Notes under the pieces: model-generated | The model's input: the letters and a program-made list of their open reading frames with translations, nothing else | Told to the model about the DNA's origin: nothing | Database searches by the model: none | Assembly (NCBI GenBank): GCA_015680685.1 | Contig: MNCI01004126.1 | Span: 441,456 to 505,455, forward strand | Length of the DNA stretch: 64,000 nucleotides | Direction: 5' to 3' | Source of the DNA: Gnetum montanum | Taxonomy: Eukaryota > Streptophyta > Gnetopsida > Gnetales > Gnetaceae | Part shown: piece by piece, positions 1 to 9,573 of the stretch | Position numbering within the stretch: position 1 is the first letter of the stretch | Layout: the number at the start of each line of letters is the position of its first letter | Translations under genes and position numbers: made by a program

Positions 1-1020
1 TTAGTTTTTACGCTCAAGAAATGTAGGCATTATCTGTTTCGTAGTCAAGTTAACGTCATTTGTAAAAATAACATCCTTAGAGCCATTACGCATAGCTTAT
101 ACGAGAGTAGCAAAATAGCTCGCTGGAAGGCTATCACTGCAGAATTCGATCTGCACTATATTGGTCAATCATCCACGAAGGGCCAAGCGATAGCTGACCA
201 GTTAACAACTTCGCCAATTAATAATCACGCAACCATAGAGTCGGAGTTTCCAGACGAATATGTACATAGTCTAAGCCCTGTCTCGACAGGCCTCGAAGCA
301 ACGTTGTACTTCGACGGAGCTTCAACTGCCAGAGGCGGCAGTGCTGCCACTGTTCTTACGCTATCGCCCAAGGATGTGCGTCTACACACTTATCGATTCA
401 CTTTCCCTTGTACGAACAATGTGGCAGAGTACGAGGGACTCCTCAGGGGGCTAGTAACTGCAGGTGAACTTAGTGTGCAACACCTGGCGGTTAGAGGTGA
501 CTCGATGCTAGTCATAAATCAAATCACTGGAGTCTACGCCTGCAAGGCTGTACATTTGCAGCCCTACTCCGATCAGGCTAAAGATCTTCTGAGGCGATTT
601 ACTACCTTCGACGCCCAACACATCCCGAGGACTGACAACACGCTGGCCGACGCACTTGCCACCCTGGCTTTACACGTGCCTTCACACTTGCTTAACACCT
701 GCCCTGCATTGATTACAGACTACGCAATCCCTATCATTTAGACGGCGCACATCTCCTCTCTCATCGAGGCGAGCACGCCTGAATGGTACGATCATATCAA
801 ATCTTATCTTTTACAGGGTGAACTACCAACTGCATTAACGCGCGCACAGAAAGACGCAATCCGAAAGCGGGCTAAGCACTACGTCATCATCGAAGACAGC
901 ACTCTCTGTAGATGCTCCTTTGATGGTGTATTGCTTACTTGCGTTAATACAGACCAAGCATAGCACATAGTCAACGAGGTTCACGAGGGACTGTGCGGTG
1001 GCCACGTAGCGCCACGGGCT
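1..1020 (+). pseudogene. pol: Tat-A pol fragment: RT/RNase H end, second RNase H and linker
   Basis: One frame is open from base 1 to a TAG at 739-741 and continues past it to a second TAG at 961-963, then into the integrase. The first 80 codons are the C-terminus of the RT-linked RNase H (KARW-type and QAIADQL segments). From about 304 there is an archaeal-type RNase H with its acidic set visible: D in YFDGAS, E in NVAEYEG, D in RGDSML and D in LADAL. The stretch 742-1020 is the linker leading into the integrase zinc-finger histidines (VHEGLCGGH). At the 961 stop related elements usually have glutamine, so CAG to TAG is the simplest cause. The enzyme would have removed RNA from RNA:DNA hybrids during reverse transcription. 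Confidence 0.88.
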
Positions 1021-2025
1021 ATGGCCCTAAAAATCCGTCATCTAGGGTACTACTGGCCACGCATGGAAAGAGATTGTTTGACAAAGGTTAAGACCTGTGA
1101 CACGTGTCAACGTCACACAAACCTCATCCACGTGTCACCCACAGAATTGCACACGACACAGATAACATGGCCATTCCAACGATGGGGACTGGACATTATA
1201 GGACCCATCGCGCCAAAATCTTCCGTAGGACATAGCTTCATCATTACCGCAACTGAGTACTTTACGAAGTGGGTAGAAGCTGTTCCCCTGCGGAAAATCA
1301 CATCCCAACAGGTTTGCCATTTTATCTTGGACAATATCGTAACCCGATTTGGCCTCCCGATGACTATTGTGACCGACAATGGGCCACAGTTTAGTAGCGT
1401 GGATACCAAATCCTTCTGTGACAACCTAGGCATCAGGCAGTCCTTTTCCTCTCCTTATTACCCGCAGGCAAATGGTCAAGCTGAAGCATCAAACAAGATA
1501 ATCATCAATTTGCTCAAGAAAATGCTCGACGGCAACAAAAGGCGGTGGCATGAACAGATCCTCTACGTGCTATGGGCATATCGTACTACGTGTAGAACAG
1601 CTACAGGCAGTACGCCCTATAGCCTAGTTTACGGATCTGAGGCGGTGCTACCTCTTGAATTGCAAATTCCTTCTCTGAGAATGGTCCTCTCCACCATTAT
1701 AAATGAGGCTCAACACACCGAGGCTCGGATAATGGATTTGGAGTCATTGGAAGGGAAGCGGATACAGGCTCTTGAAGCAATTGAGAAATATCAGGATAAA
1801 CAGAGACAAAAGCATCATCATAATCTTCAGCAACGTCTGATCAAACAAGGAGACCTGGTTCTCAAGGCTGTGCGTGAACCAGTAGGCAAGTTCTCTGCAA
1901 ACTGGGAAGGCCCTTTCTTGGTGATCGACGCATACGACAACGGAGCGTTCAGATTAGCAGACGCCAACGGTAACGAGTTAGCAAATCCTTTGAATCACGT
2001 ACACTTAAAGCGGTATTTCATCTAG
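1021..2025 (+). CDS. Tat-A integrase (open frame, 334 codons)
   Basis: Integrase inserts the cDNA copy into the host chromosome. The HHCC zinc finger begins upstream of the ATG (histidines near 980-1000) and ends with CDTC at residues 26-29. The catalytic triad is complete: D58 (GLDIIGP), D119 (TDNGPQF) and E155 (QANGQAE), with exactly 35 residues between D119 and E155. The C-terminus has a GPF-type domain (NWEGPFLV) and ends at a TAG with no chromodomain, as expected for Tat rather than chromoviruses. The ATG at 1021 is only the first after the stop at 961. The true protein was part of a polyprotein, so the real N-terminus lies upstream in the same frame. Catalytic residues are intact but the polyprotein is broken. 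Confidence 0.9.
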   Translation: MALKIRHLGYYWPRMERDCLTKVKTCDTCQRHTNLIHVSPTELHTTQITWPFQRWGLDIIGPIAPKSSVGHSFIITATEYFTKWVEAVPLRKITSQQVCHFILDNIVTRFGLPMTIVTDNGPQFSSVDTKSFCDNLGIRQSFSSPYYPQANGQAEASNKIIINLLKKMLDGNKRRWHEQILYVLWAYRTTCRTATGSTPYSLVYGSEAVLPLELQIPSLRMVLSTIINEAQHTEARIMDLESLEGKRIQALEAIEKYQDKQRQKHHHNLQQRLIKQGDLVLKAVREPVGKFSANWEGPFLVIDAYDNGAFRLADANGNELANPLNHVHLKRYFI

Positions 2026-2039
2026 CGACATCTACAGCG

Positions 2040-2560
2040 TTGACAGCAGGTATGGCAGTAAACGTCCGCTACGACGTAAAACTGGCACTGAACGTCCGCT
2101 ACGACGTAAAACTGGCACTACACGTCCGCTACGACGAAAAACTGGCACTGATCGTCCACTACGACGTAAAACTGGCATGCTTTGCACGCGTCCGCCACGA
2201 CGCTAAACTGGCAAGCAGTAACCGTCCGCTACGACGTAAAACTGGCACTGTTGTACAGGTCCGCCAAGACGAAAAACTGGCATCTTTTGCATGCGTCCGC
2301 CATGACGCTAAACTGGCACAGGTACATAGCCGTCTGCTGAGACGTAAAACTAGCACAGATTTGTCCTTGGGTCACGACATGAAACTGACATCCACAGCAT
2401 GGTCTGCTGAGACCATAAACTAGCCTGACCACCGTCCGTTACGATGTAAAACTAGCACTTCTCGGTCTGCCCGAACTTTAAACTGGGACCATGGTCTGCT
2501 GAGACTTAAAACCAGTAACGGCAGTCTTCCAAGACTTAAAACTAGGATGTACAGATCGTC
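2040..2560 (+). repeat. Tat-A 3' UTR tandem repeat, about 15 units of 30-38 bp
   Basis: Directly after the integrase stop, a degenerate unit with core CGACGTAAAACTGGCA repeats about 15 times. Early units are CpG-rich and alike, later units drift to forms such as GAGACTTAAAACTAG. The array covers the start of the 3' UTR. Related cores occur at the same relative position in Tat-B and Tat-D. A translation through it is open for 127 codons only because the repeat lacks stops, and I do not consider it coding. Confidence 0.9.
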
Positions 2561-3567
2561 ACCATGTTCAAGCGAGCGTGATCACTCATGTACAGTCGCA
2601 CAGTAGACGAGGTGGGGTACTGAGACAGTCCCAGTGTCGCCACCTCATCGGCATCCTACTAATCCCTCGGACAAGCAAAGAGGCATCTTACTGATCCCTC
2701 GGAGATGCCGCCACCGCGCCCGTCGCAGTGGTAGCAGCTCTGGGAGTTTAGCCTCGTTAGACGGAGCCCCAACAAAATCCTCGTTGGTCATGGCCCCAGG
2801 AGTCTCCGCCAATCATCGCTATCGGACACCGGCTTTCCAAATTCATCTGGCCGGTTCCCGGTGCAACCAGTGAGCTGCACTGCGTCCGATGCCTTTTGGC
2901 GAAGGTATGCAGTGCCGAATCATCAGGATTGGCGACTCCGCCTAAGTGCTCCAGCTCAACAGTTACAGTCCATTGGCTCTGGTTAACATCAGACAGCATT
3001 GGTTCCAAGAACCTCGCCTTTTGTCCATAAGCAATGGTGTCCCCTGTTTTCTTTTGTGATTACAGGCTACTTATCTCGGAGGACGTCATTCAAAGGTGTG
3101 TCGACCTGAGTGGTGAAGTACAACAACGGGTTGAAATGGCTGCTCAGGTTTGCCCAACACACGTCTGACCTCAATTTCTTTTTCCTTCATCCCACCACCC
3201 AGTTCCCATACGCAACATCCATATATGCACATCTTCGTTTTCCGCACTCACGCTAGCAGAGATATCGCAGAAAGTGACGCGCAACGCTCCTTTCGCACGC
3301 ATTCCTGCTACAGTTTGTAACAGAGACATCTCAGATTGACGTGCTACGCTCGTCTGAAAGCATTCCTGTTGGCCTGAATAACCATACATTTCGCATTTTT
3401 GCCGAACCTGTTTCCAGTTACATCCCTTTATCTCCTATACCCGTCAATCTCGTTCACGTGGACAGAGCAATGCTTGAGTAGCCATGGATGAACGCTGTTC
3501 TTACTTCTACCAATCCGGTGTTTCGCATTCTTTGTCGACGTCCTTCGGGCACGCCCTCTAACCGTCA
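2561..3567 (+). other. Tat-A 3' UTR, no recognised gene
   Basis: About 1 kb of CpG-rich sequence between the repeat array and the polypurine tract. Only short unrelated open frames occur on either strand and none matches a family I know. The last 90 bases resemble the sequence before the Tat-D LTR near 59060-59120. No antisense gene like that of Tat-B is present here. Confidence 0.7.
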
Positions 3568-3569
3568 AC

Positions 3570-3582
3570 AAAGAGGGGCCAT
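3570..3582 (+). promoter_or_regulatory. Polypurine tract of Tat-A
   Basis: AAAGAGGGG followed by CCAT sits immediately before the LTR start TGAAACACC. Purine runs here prime plus-strand DNA synthesis. The same tract precedes the LTR at 59127, and a decayed form precedes 27712. Confidence 0.85.
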
Positions 3583-3784
3583 TGAAACACCGTGAAAATT
3601 ACGGGTCGGCCTCAGGCAAAGGATCGCAATTTAAGCAAGAGCGCATTCCACCTTCGTTCCAGGACAAGTTTACGCTCTATTACGCACGGCAGCGTGATGC
3701 ATGTAATAAGCTCCAAAATAGTCAAAGGCAGAGTCTAAAGAAGCGCAACAGTTTGACGCTTTTCCTCCCGACGCATGCATAACT

Positions 3785-4158
3785 TGTTTTTACGCTCGAT
3801 ACGCAGCAGTGCGTATCATTGCTTATGTTATCATTCAAGATTGCTCATCGTTTTACGCTTCATATGCGCGGCTGCGTAGTGAGCGTAAGGCATACATTAC
3901 TTACGCTTCGTCACGCACGGCCGCGTGGCGAGCGTAAGTTGTACATTGCTTACGCTTTATCATGCACAGCTGCGTAGTGAGCGTAATTTTCACATCGTTT
4001 TACGCTCTGACACGCGCAACTGCGTAGTGAGCGTAAAATTATGTATTGCTTACGCTTCATTACGTGCAACGGCGTAGTGAGCGTAAAGCAACTCTGAGCT
4101 TATTGTTTTTACCAGATTACGCTCATATACGCAACGCAATGCGAATGAGTGTAATCCA
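3785..4158. repeat. Tandem hairpin array in the U3 of the Tat-A LTR
   Basis: Seven units, spaced roughly 50 bp apart, each form an imperfect inverted repeat with TTACGCT on the left arm and AGCGTAA on the right, joined by a CpG-rich loop. The unit at 3901-3937 pairs about 14 of 16 arm positions. Units start near 3789, 3852, 3901, 3950, 4000, 4050 and 4117. The array lies upstream of the TATA box, where enhancers of plant LTRs usually lie. A protein-binding dyad or RNA-hairpin role is inference. Confidence 0.88.
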
Positions 4159-4331
4159 GCCTGAAAACAATTAAAGCACGCTCAACACTTGCTTACTTCT
4201 CACACGCACAACACGCAAACAAGCGTGTTGTGCGTAGTCACAGTCTGACTTAAAAGATCATGCCAGCAGGGCCCGCAACATCCGGAGCCCACATCATCAA
4301 GGTTGCGCCTTCTCCGCGAAGTGTCGCGGCC

Positions 4332-4339
4332 TATAAATA
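4332..4339 (+). promoter_or_regulatory. TATA box of the Tat-A LTR
   Basis: TATAAATA followed by CCCCAGTTAAC. The same block appears at 36232 in Tat-B with a CTCCAGTTGAC continuation, and twice in the Tat-D LTR. Confidence 0.7.
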
Positions 4340-5159
4340 CCCCAGTTAACAAAGATACAGAGGTTGGCAAAAATTCGGGTTAGCAAAAACTCAGAGAAGC
4401 AGAAAAGCATATTTCTGAGCACCAGAGCACTTAGCACTTTGGAGCAGAAATACAAAGAACAGCGCTTTGGCAATCAGGGACATCATCACCTTACAGCCGA
4501 AGCAGAGTACAGATTTGAGCACCGGTGACAGGAGCAATCTTTCTGCTGAAGAGACTTTATCGATCAGATACAGTTGATCGGTAGACGTCGAAGCTTGGCC
4601 TGCCTTGCATCTCAGCTTAGCCCACGAGGTAGATCGAACTTCTGTTCAGGCCGTTTTGCTTGTTGTTTTGTGCTTGTTTCACATCCTGTAATCGGGGATT
4701 CCCCAGTGTAATTTCTCACACGAAATATACATTTGTAAGTCAAAGCGCAGATCTTGAAGCTACGTGTTTCTCTTTTGCCAGCCTCTTTTCATCGTGTTTA
4801 GCATTATCGCCGTCGCAATCCGATCACATCGCTTTCCCTTTGTTTTACGGCCCCTCGAATCAGATCGCTTTCTTTTACGTGCTTTACGTTGTTTTACTGA
4901 CCCGTAAGTCCCTGTCTGATCGACAAGACCGTTCAGGGCGCCGCAGATTCGTTTTTCCAGCATAGCCCTCGCGCGGATCCGTGGCTAAAACTGTGTACGC
5001 CGAAATATCGGTCGGTATTTCCAGCTGCCGACATTTTCTGTCGTTACATATAAGTTACGATTGTAGTAACCAATGACAATTTGTAACCAAAATTGACGTG
5101 GGACACGGGCATTTAAAATTGCCAAATGAGCTACTATAAAAGGAGAATAGGGGGGAGTA

Positions 5160-5412
5160 AAGGGGGAACATTAGGGCCAGCCTCTCTCTCATTGAAGCCA
5201 ACCTCTCTCTCACATTGGGGGCCAACCTCTTTCTCATTGGGGCCAACCTCTCTCACATTGATGGCCAACCGTTCTCTCACATTGGGAACTAGCCTCTCTT
5301 TCATCGAGGCTAGCCTCTTTCACACATTGGGGACCAGCCTCTCTCTCATCAAGGCCAACCTCTCTCTCACATTAGGGACCAACCTCTCTCCCATCGAGGT
5401 CTAGCCTCTCCT
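5160..5412. repeat. Minisatellite of alternating CCAACCTCTCTCTC units
   Basis: About ten half-units of 22-27 bp alternate between ending in CATTGGGGACC and CATCGAGGCC, giving a composite period near 48-50 bp. It lies about 110 bp past the Tat-A LTR. The pyrimidine bias makes a 92-codon frame appear open but there is no sign of coding. Confidence 0.8.
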
Positions 5413-6667
5413 CTCTTCAACAATACATGTGGCAAATAGAATGACATGCACATTAGGAAACAAAGGCTACGAATGATGTATTTGTAGCACACAGAGCAGA
5501 TAGCAACAGAGTTCTCTCTTCTTTTTCTCTTTGGCAACAGTGGTGTGTGCATTAGGTGACTACATGGCATGCATCAAGAGCTTTTGACGATAGCAATGTT
5601 GTAGGTGTTAGAAGTAGTAGGGCACATGAGGTTCTATTTTTCCTCCCTCCCAATGATGGTAAATAGGCACGTGACTCATGGTAGTTAGTAGGCAACATGA
5701 CAATGCATGGCAAACAGTGGTGCATGTGGCATGCTCTTACATGATTAATGTTAGCAACTATAGTAGGTGGTCTCTCTCCCACCAACATTAGTAGAGGTCG
5801 AGGGGTGACAATGTTCCCGTAATAGAAATAACCTCTCTCTCCCTCTCGAAAATGGTGGCATGCGTAAATGGTGGTAGATAGCATAACAATAGTAGATGCA
5901 TCAACTTTTTGGCCAACAGCAGTGGAACAGATCTCTCTCTCTTCCTTTCTAGTAGTGGTCGAGGTCTTCTTACCCAGTAGTGGGCACCATTGGTAGCAGT
6001 AGTGGGGATAAGGAAAAAGTTTAAATTTTCTAGTTACTTGTATTTTCATGAAGTCTTGAAGTTCAAGATAGTTATCTAATTTAAATTCCCCCATTTTTTA
6101 GCTTGCTTTAGTTTTTAAATGTCACATAGCCCTCTCCAGCTAAAACTATTCATGGGTTTCTATACCCATATAGGACACACCCTAGGCAATAGTTTCCTCA
6201 AACGAGTTTTTTTCCTGGTGTTGGTGCATCCAAAAGTCATGCATCAACAATATTAAAAACTATTTTTCAAAAATAAGAAACCACTACTTGGAATGATGGT
6301 AAGATGCTTGTTTCTTAAGTTATAAAACTTAAGTTTGAGCTTGGGTACAACTCGAAAGAGGTTAGGCTTTTGCTTATTCATTACCCCTCCTAGGGCCTTG
6401 CCTTAGTGAGATGAGCATTACAGCTCTAAGAAATGATCTTTTTTGATTTTTCAAAAATATTCAAGTTGAATTAGCCTAAAATTTGGGTGGTGACTAGTAC
6501 AGCTCGCTCTTAATTTGATGCTAATCCTCCTTTTGTATCTAGGCTTAGGATTGGTATTGGCAAGGTTAATCCATGCCTCTATAGCTAATATAGAAAAACA
6601 AAACTAATGCATATAATCCAAATGTATAACAAATAGTGAGATCAAAATAAGAGAAAATTATAAATTT
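5413..6667. other. Intergenic stretch, nothing firm
   Basis: No recognised gene. A 180-codon minus-strand frame (6094 to 5552) is low in information, rich in CT-derived residues and matches no family I know. A weak tRNA-like segment at about 6283-6430 is described under findings. Confidence 0.5.
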
Positions 6668-7042
6668 TGATGAGTGGCGAGGTACCCCTACACTCAACCA
6701 TACGAAACGAGCGTAGCACGCGCGATCCAGTCGAACTCCACAGACTAAGTGCCTACACGCCCCATGGAACACTTGGGGTTAATCATTTGTTGTCTTCCCA
6801 GACTTACTTGTGGTTGTTACGATGTATGGTTAAGTAAGTCCGAGGTATATGATTTTTATGGTCTTTTATGTTTTATCTCCTATGTTATAAGGTGAAGGGT
6901 TGAAGAAACTAGCTAACTCTAACTAATGAACTAAGTCTAAATTACCTAGTATTAGCATCCATTCCCACTTACCATACACACCCTGAACCGATGCAACCGT
7001 GGTTACCAAATGCTAATCGTTGCTGGGATCCCACGCGTCACG

Positions 7043-7136
7043 CATGTGCTCAAAGTGGTTGTACTAAGGCACTTAACTAGGAGAAAAGNACATGTGCTCA
7101 AAGTGGTTGTACTAAGGCACTTAACTAGGAGAAAAG
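7043..7136. other. Assembly scar: a single N between two identical 46-bp copies
   Basis: Bases 7043-7088 are repeated exactly at 7091-7136 with 'na' between. Two overlapping contig ends joined without merging would give this pattern. The real LTR is probably about 48 bp shorter. Confidence 0.85.
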
Positions 7137-7639
7137 GGTTGAGAAAGCTAATATAGCCTAAGTGCGATGAGCAGCCGATTTCTTGATTATTTGTACACAT
7201 CCTGGTGCATGACTACCACTGGGATTACCAAGCACAGATCCTAGATACGCCACTGGGTTACCAAGTAGTCACATTGAGATGCTCGTAATCAAGTCATACT
7301 CACTCCATGTTGCGATGAGCATCCATTCCTTGACTATTCGTACACATCCTTAGATGCTTGTAATCAAGTCATACTCATTCCGCATTACTAAGAAAAAGAA
7401 ATAAATAACAATAAATAAAATCCTATTCCATGCACTGCAAGGTTTATCTAGGAAGTTCGTCTTTATTGTCGTACACAACTTGTGTTCAGGTACAACATTG
7501 CTCGAATAAAGATCCGTTCACTTTAGGACTCCTACTGTGGGCACATGGAAAATATTCTATCTCTGGAGTGATCAAACTGCCAGAGTTTCCCTGCTTCTAG
7601 CCTAGGATGATGAAACAAGGGAGAGCCACCTCTTATTTA

Positions 7640-7805
7640 TAAATATGATGGCACACTGCGATATTACGTACGCGACATCACAGGGGACGATGCGATATCA
7701 CGGGGGATGCGATATCACGACAGCCATGATATCGCGTACGCGATATCATAGGGGATGTGATATCACGACAGGTACGATATCGCATACGCGATATTGCGGC
7801 CTATG
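7640..7805. repeat. Palindromic GATATC array in the U3 of the lone LTR
   Basis: GATATCACG and GATATCGCG motifs recur about eight times. Bases 7726-7749 form a perfect 24-bp palindrome centred on CGCGTACGCG, and a near copy lies at about 7772-7795. In the other Athila LTRs the same U3 position carries different short palindromes (CGATGTC or GATATTG types). Confidence 0.85.
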
Positions 7806-7822
7806 CGAATCGCATCTCATCA

Positions 7823-8840
7823 AATGGATTTCACAAGAAGCTACCCTATCATAGCCAATAAACTTAGACTTGTGACCTAAAGAAATTAATAACAAAGCTA
7901 TAAGTTTTATGATATTAATTTTGAAAATTTTTGTCGATGATAAGAAATTTTATATCATTGTTAAAATGAGGGTATTCAAACTATTATTGATCTTTAAAAT
8001 TTAAAGATGATAAAGCTATCTCATAATAAGATTTTAGTAATGGACTCAATTTTTAATACTTATAAGTATAGACTATGTTTTGTTTTTATAATTATTTAAA
8101 GATATGAATAGCATGTATGTCTATATCTTAGCCCATGAATTATCTTATAGCTTAAATTTTATATAGTTATGGCTTTTGATGCATTTTACATGGGTATACT
8201 AGTACAATGGTTATAGATGTTAAACAATAAATATATAATTTTGGTTACAGAATTTAGTAGACTCATGTCAAAAATTGATCAAACATAAAGTTTTGTAATT
8301 TACTTTTATGCAATTAGTGAAATTCTTATTTCTATTTTTTATTTTCCAAAAACATTATTAGTTGTCAAATATTTTTATGCACATGACATGTTAGATGATT
8401 ATAGAAAAACCTTGTTGCAAAACATGAAGGAGAAATAAATTTGCGATAAAATGTTTGAAAAAATTTATTAAATCATAAATCAATGTAACAGTAAACTAAA
8501 GGTAATGCAATTACTCTAGTTATTTATTGAAATTCATTATCATCAATCTTCATTTATTATTTTAAAATACATTAGTAGTAATAATAATTTTTGTAAGTTT
8601 TAGTCTTTTTCTTGGAAAATATTACTTTTTTAAAAGAATTTTTGTTATCCTATTATGTAGTAATTAATTTTTTAATTCTAGCTATTATAGTATATCATTA
8701 ATAAGTATGCGGGCCAAGGCGTTTTCCACTATTTCTCATGTATAACAATAGATCAATAATGATATTGAGTTCTATCATGATTTTTGAACAAGTAAAGATT
8801 TATGTGCTCATATAAAATGATCATACATAATGTTGGATTA
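7823..8840. other. AT-rich intergenic sequence, nothing recognised
   Basis: Very AT-rich, with no open frame of useful length on either strand and no repeat I recognise. Confidence 0.6.
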
Positions 8841-9000
8841 AACAATGAGGTATTAGCCTAGTGGTAAGACTATTGATTTGAAAGCTCTAAGTCATGGGTC
8901 AGATTCTGGTAGGCAATGTTGAGTTATAAGGCTATAATTGGACTATATATCTTGGTGTGTAGCTATATTACAATTATTTCAAGGTTCTAACACCCCATAC
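8841..9000 (+). mobile_element. tRNA-derived SINE, copy 1
   Basis: The segment has an RNA polymerase III A box matching the TRGYNNARNGG consensus (TAGCCTAGTGG near 8854) and a B-box-like GGTCAGATTCT about 45 bp later. It ends in a shared tail with GGTTCTAACACCCC. Copies 2 and 3 (13897 and 24389) align along almost the whole length. Family consensus is not assigned to a named SINE. Confidence 0.8.
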
Positions 9001-9573
9001 ATAAGTATGGATTGGATAATTTAGTGCTTATCAAGGGCTCAACTATATTATTAGAATAAATGTAAGATAAAAGAAGTAGAAGTTTTTATTAATAAAAGAT
9101 TTAGGTAAGATAATAAGCTCTCATGGGAAAAATATTTTAAAATATATGATGTCAGTTATTTTATAGTACATATGTTTATAAACAATAATTATGTAAGAAG
9201 GCAAATGAATATCTTGAGGTCATTTAAAAGAATGCTATCAAGGTTCTAATCATTTTAAAATGATATGAGACTATATATAGGTTTTTTTTTTCCAAAATGA
9301 GTATTTTAATAACAAAACCTTTTTAATTTGAACTTGAGAGATTCTACAAATACTTATATTTTGGAATATATTGTTGATTTAACCTCCCTTAATGTTTTAC
9401 AAGTACATAATGATACATCCTTGTCATAACTATTTAATAATAATATATACTATATAAAAATGTTAAAATGGAAGAAATTAAATTAGCTAAAGAAGAGTTA
9501 AATAATTTTATGAATTAAGTTCTAGATAATATGAAAGAAAAATAAATAATTTAAGAATATTTTCATAGGTAGG
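9001..9573. other. AT-rich intergenic sequence, nothing recognised
   Basis: No gene or structured repeat seen between the SINE and the Athila-1 LTR. Confidence 0.6.

Larger units (their letters stand above)
1..5048 (+). mobile_element. Tat-A: 3' half of a Ty3/gypsy Tat-lineage LTR retrotransposon
   Basis: The element enters from the left edge in mid reverse transcriptase and runs through RNase H, a second RNase H, integrase, a repeat-bearing 3' UTR, a polypurine tract and a 3' LTR. Two consecutive RNase H domains before the integrase are diagnostic of the Tat lineage (family knowledge). It is visibly CpG-rich compared with the rest of the window and its integrase frame is open, so it is probably the youngest element here. 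The 5' LTR, gag and protease lie outside the window. Target-site duplication cannot be checked because only one end is visible. Confidence 0.9.
3583..5048 (+). repeat. Tat-A 3' LTR (1466 bp)
   Basis: Begins TGAAACACC after the polypurine tract and ends CGTTACA. Both ends match the LTRs at 35395-36929 and 59127-60701. The U3 part holds the hairpin array. A TATA box lies at 4332-4339 and the U5 part ends with the shared CGACATTTT stretch. The sequence after 5048 does not resemble a primer-binding site, so this is the 3' LTR and the flank begins at 5049. Confidence 0.9.
6668..7822 (-). repeat. Lone Athila-type LTR, minus orientation
   Basis: The left end TGATGAGTGGCGAGG is the reverse complement of the 3' end shared by the plus-strand Athila LTRs (CTCATCA). 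The right end TCTCATCA corresponds to their TGATGA start. No primer-binding site lies at the left and no purine tract at the right, so it is a solo or stranded LTR. It contains the shared R/U5 block, a palindromic U3 block at 7640-7805 and an assembly scar at 7089. I could not find a matching target-site duplication. Confidence 0.8.

Noticed and set aside
1113-1433. Minus-strand frames inside the integrase
   Set aside because: Shadows of the integrase on the opposite strand.
2040-2423. 127-codon plus-strand frame and two minus-strand frames
   Set aside because: They run through the tandem repeat array; the peptide simply repeats the unit.
2634-3008. Opposed short frames in the Tat-A 3' UTR
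   Set aside because: No similarity to the Tat-B antisense gene or any known domain.
3785-4158. CRISPR array
   Set aside because: Regular spacing of repeats, but the units are inverted repeats within a plant LTR and the spacers are not unique inserts.
5552-6094. 180-codon minus-strand frame
   Set aside because: Longest frame in its area but no domain, no relative, biased by CT-rich sequence. Chance opening is more likely.
6663-7827. Target-site duplication of the lone LTR (AATTT and AATGG)
   Set aside because: Only three of five bases agree, within chance.
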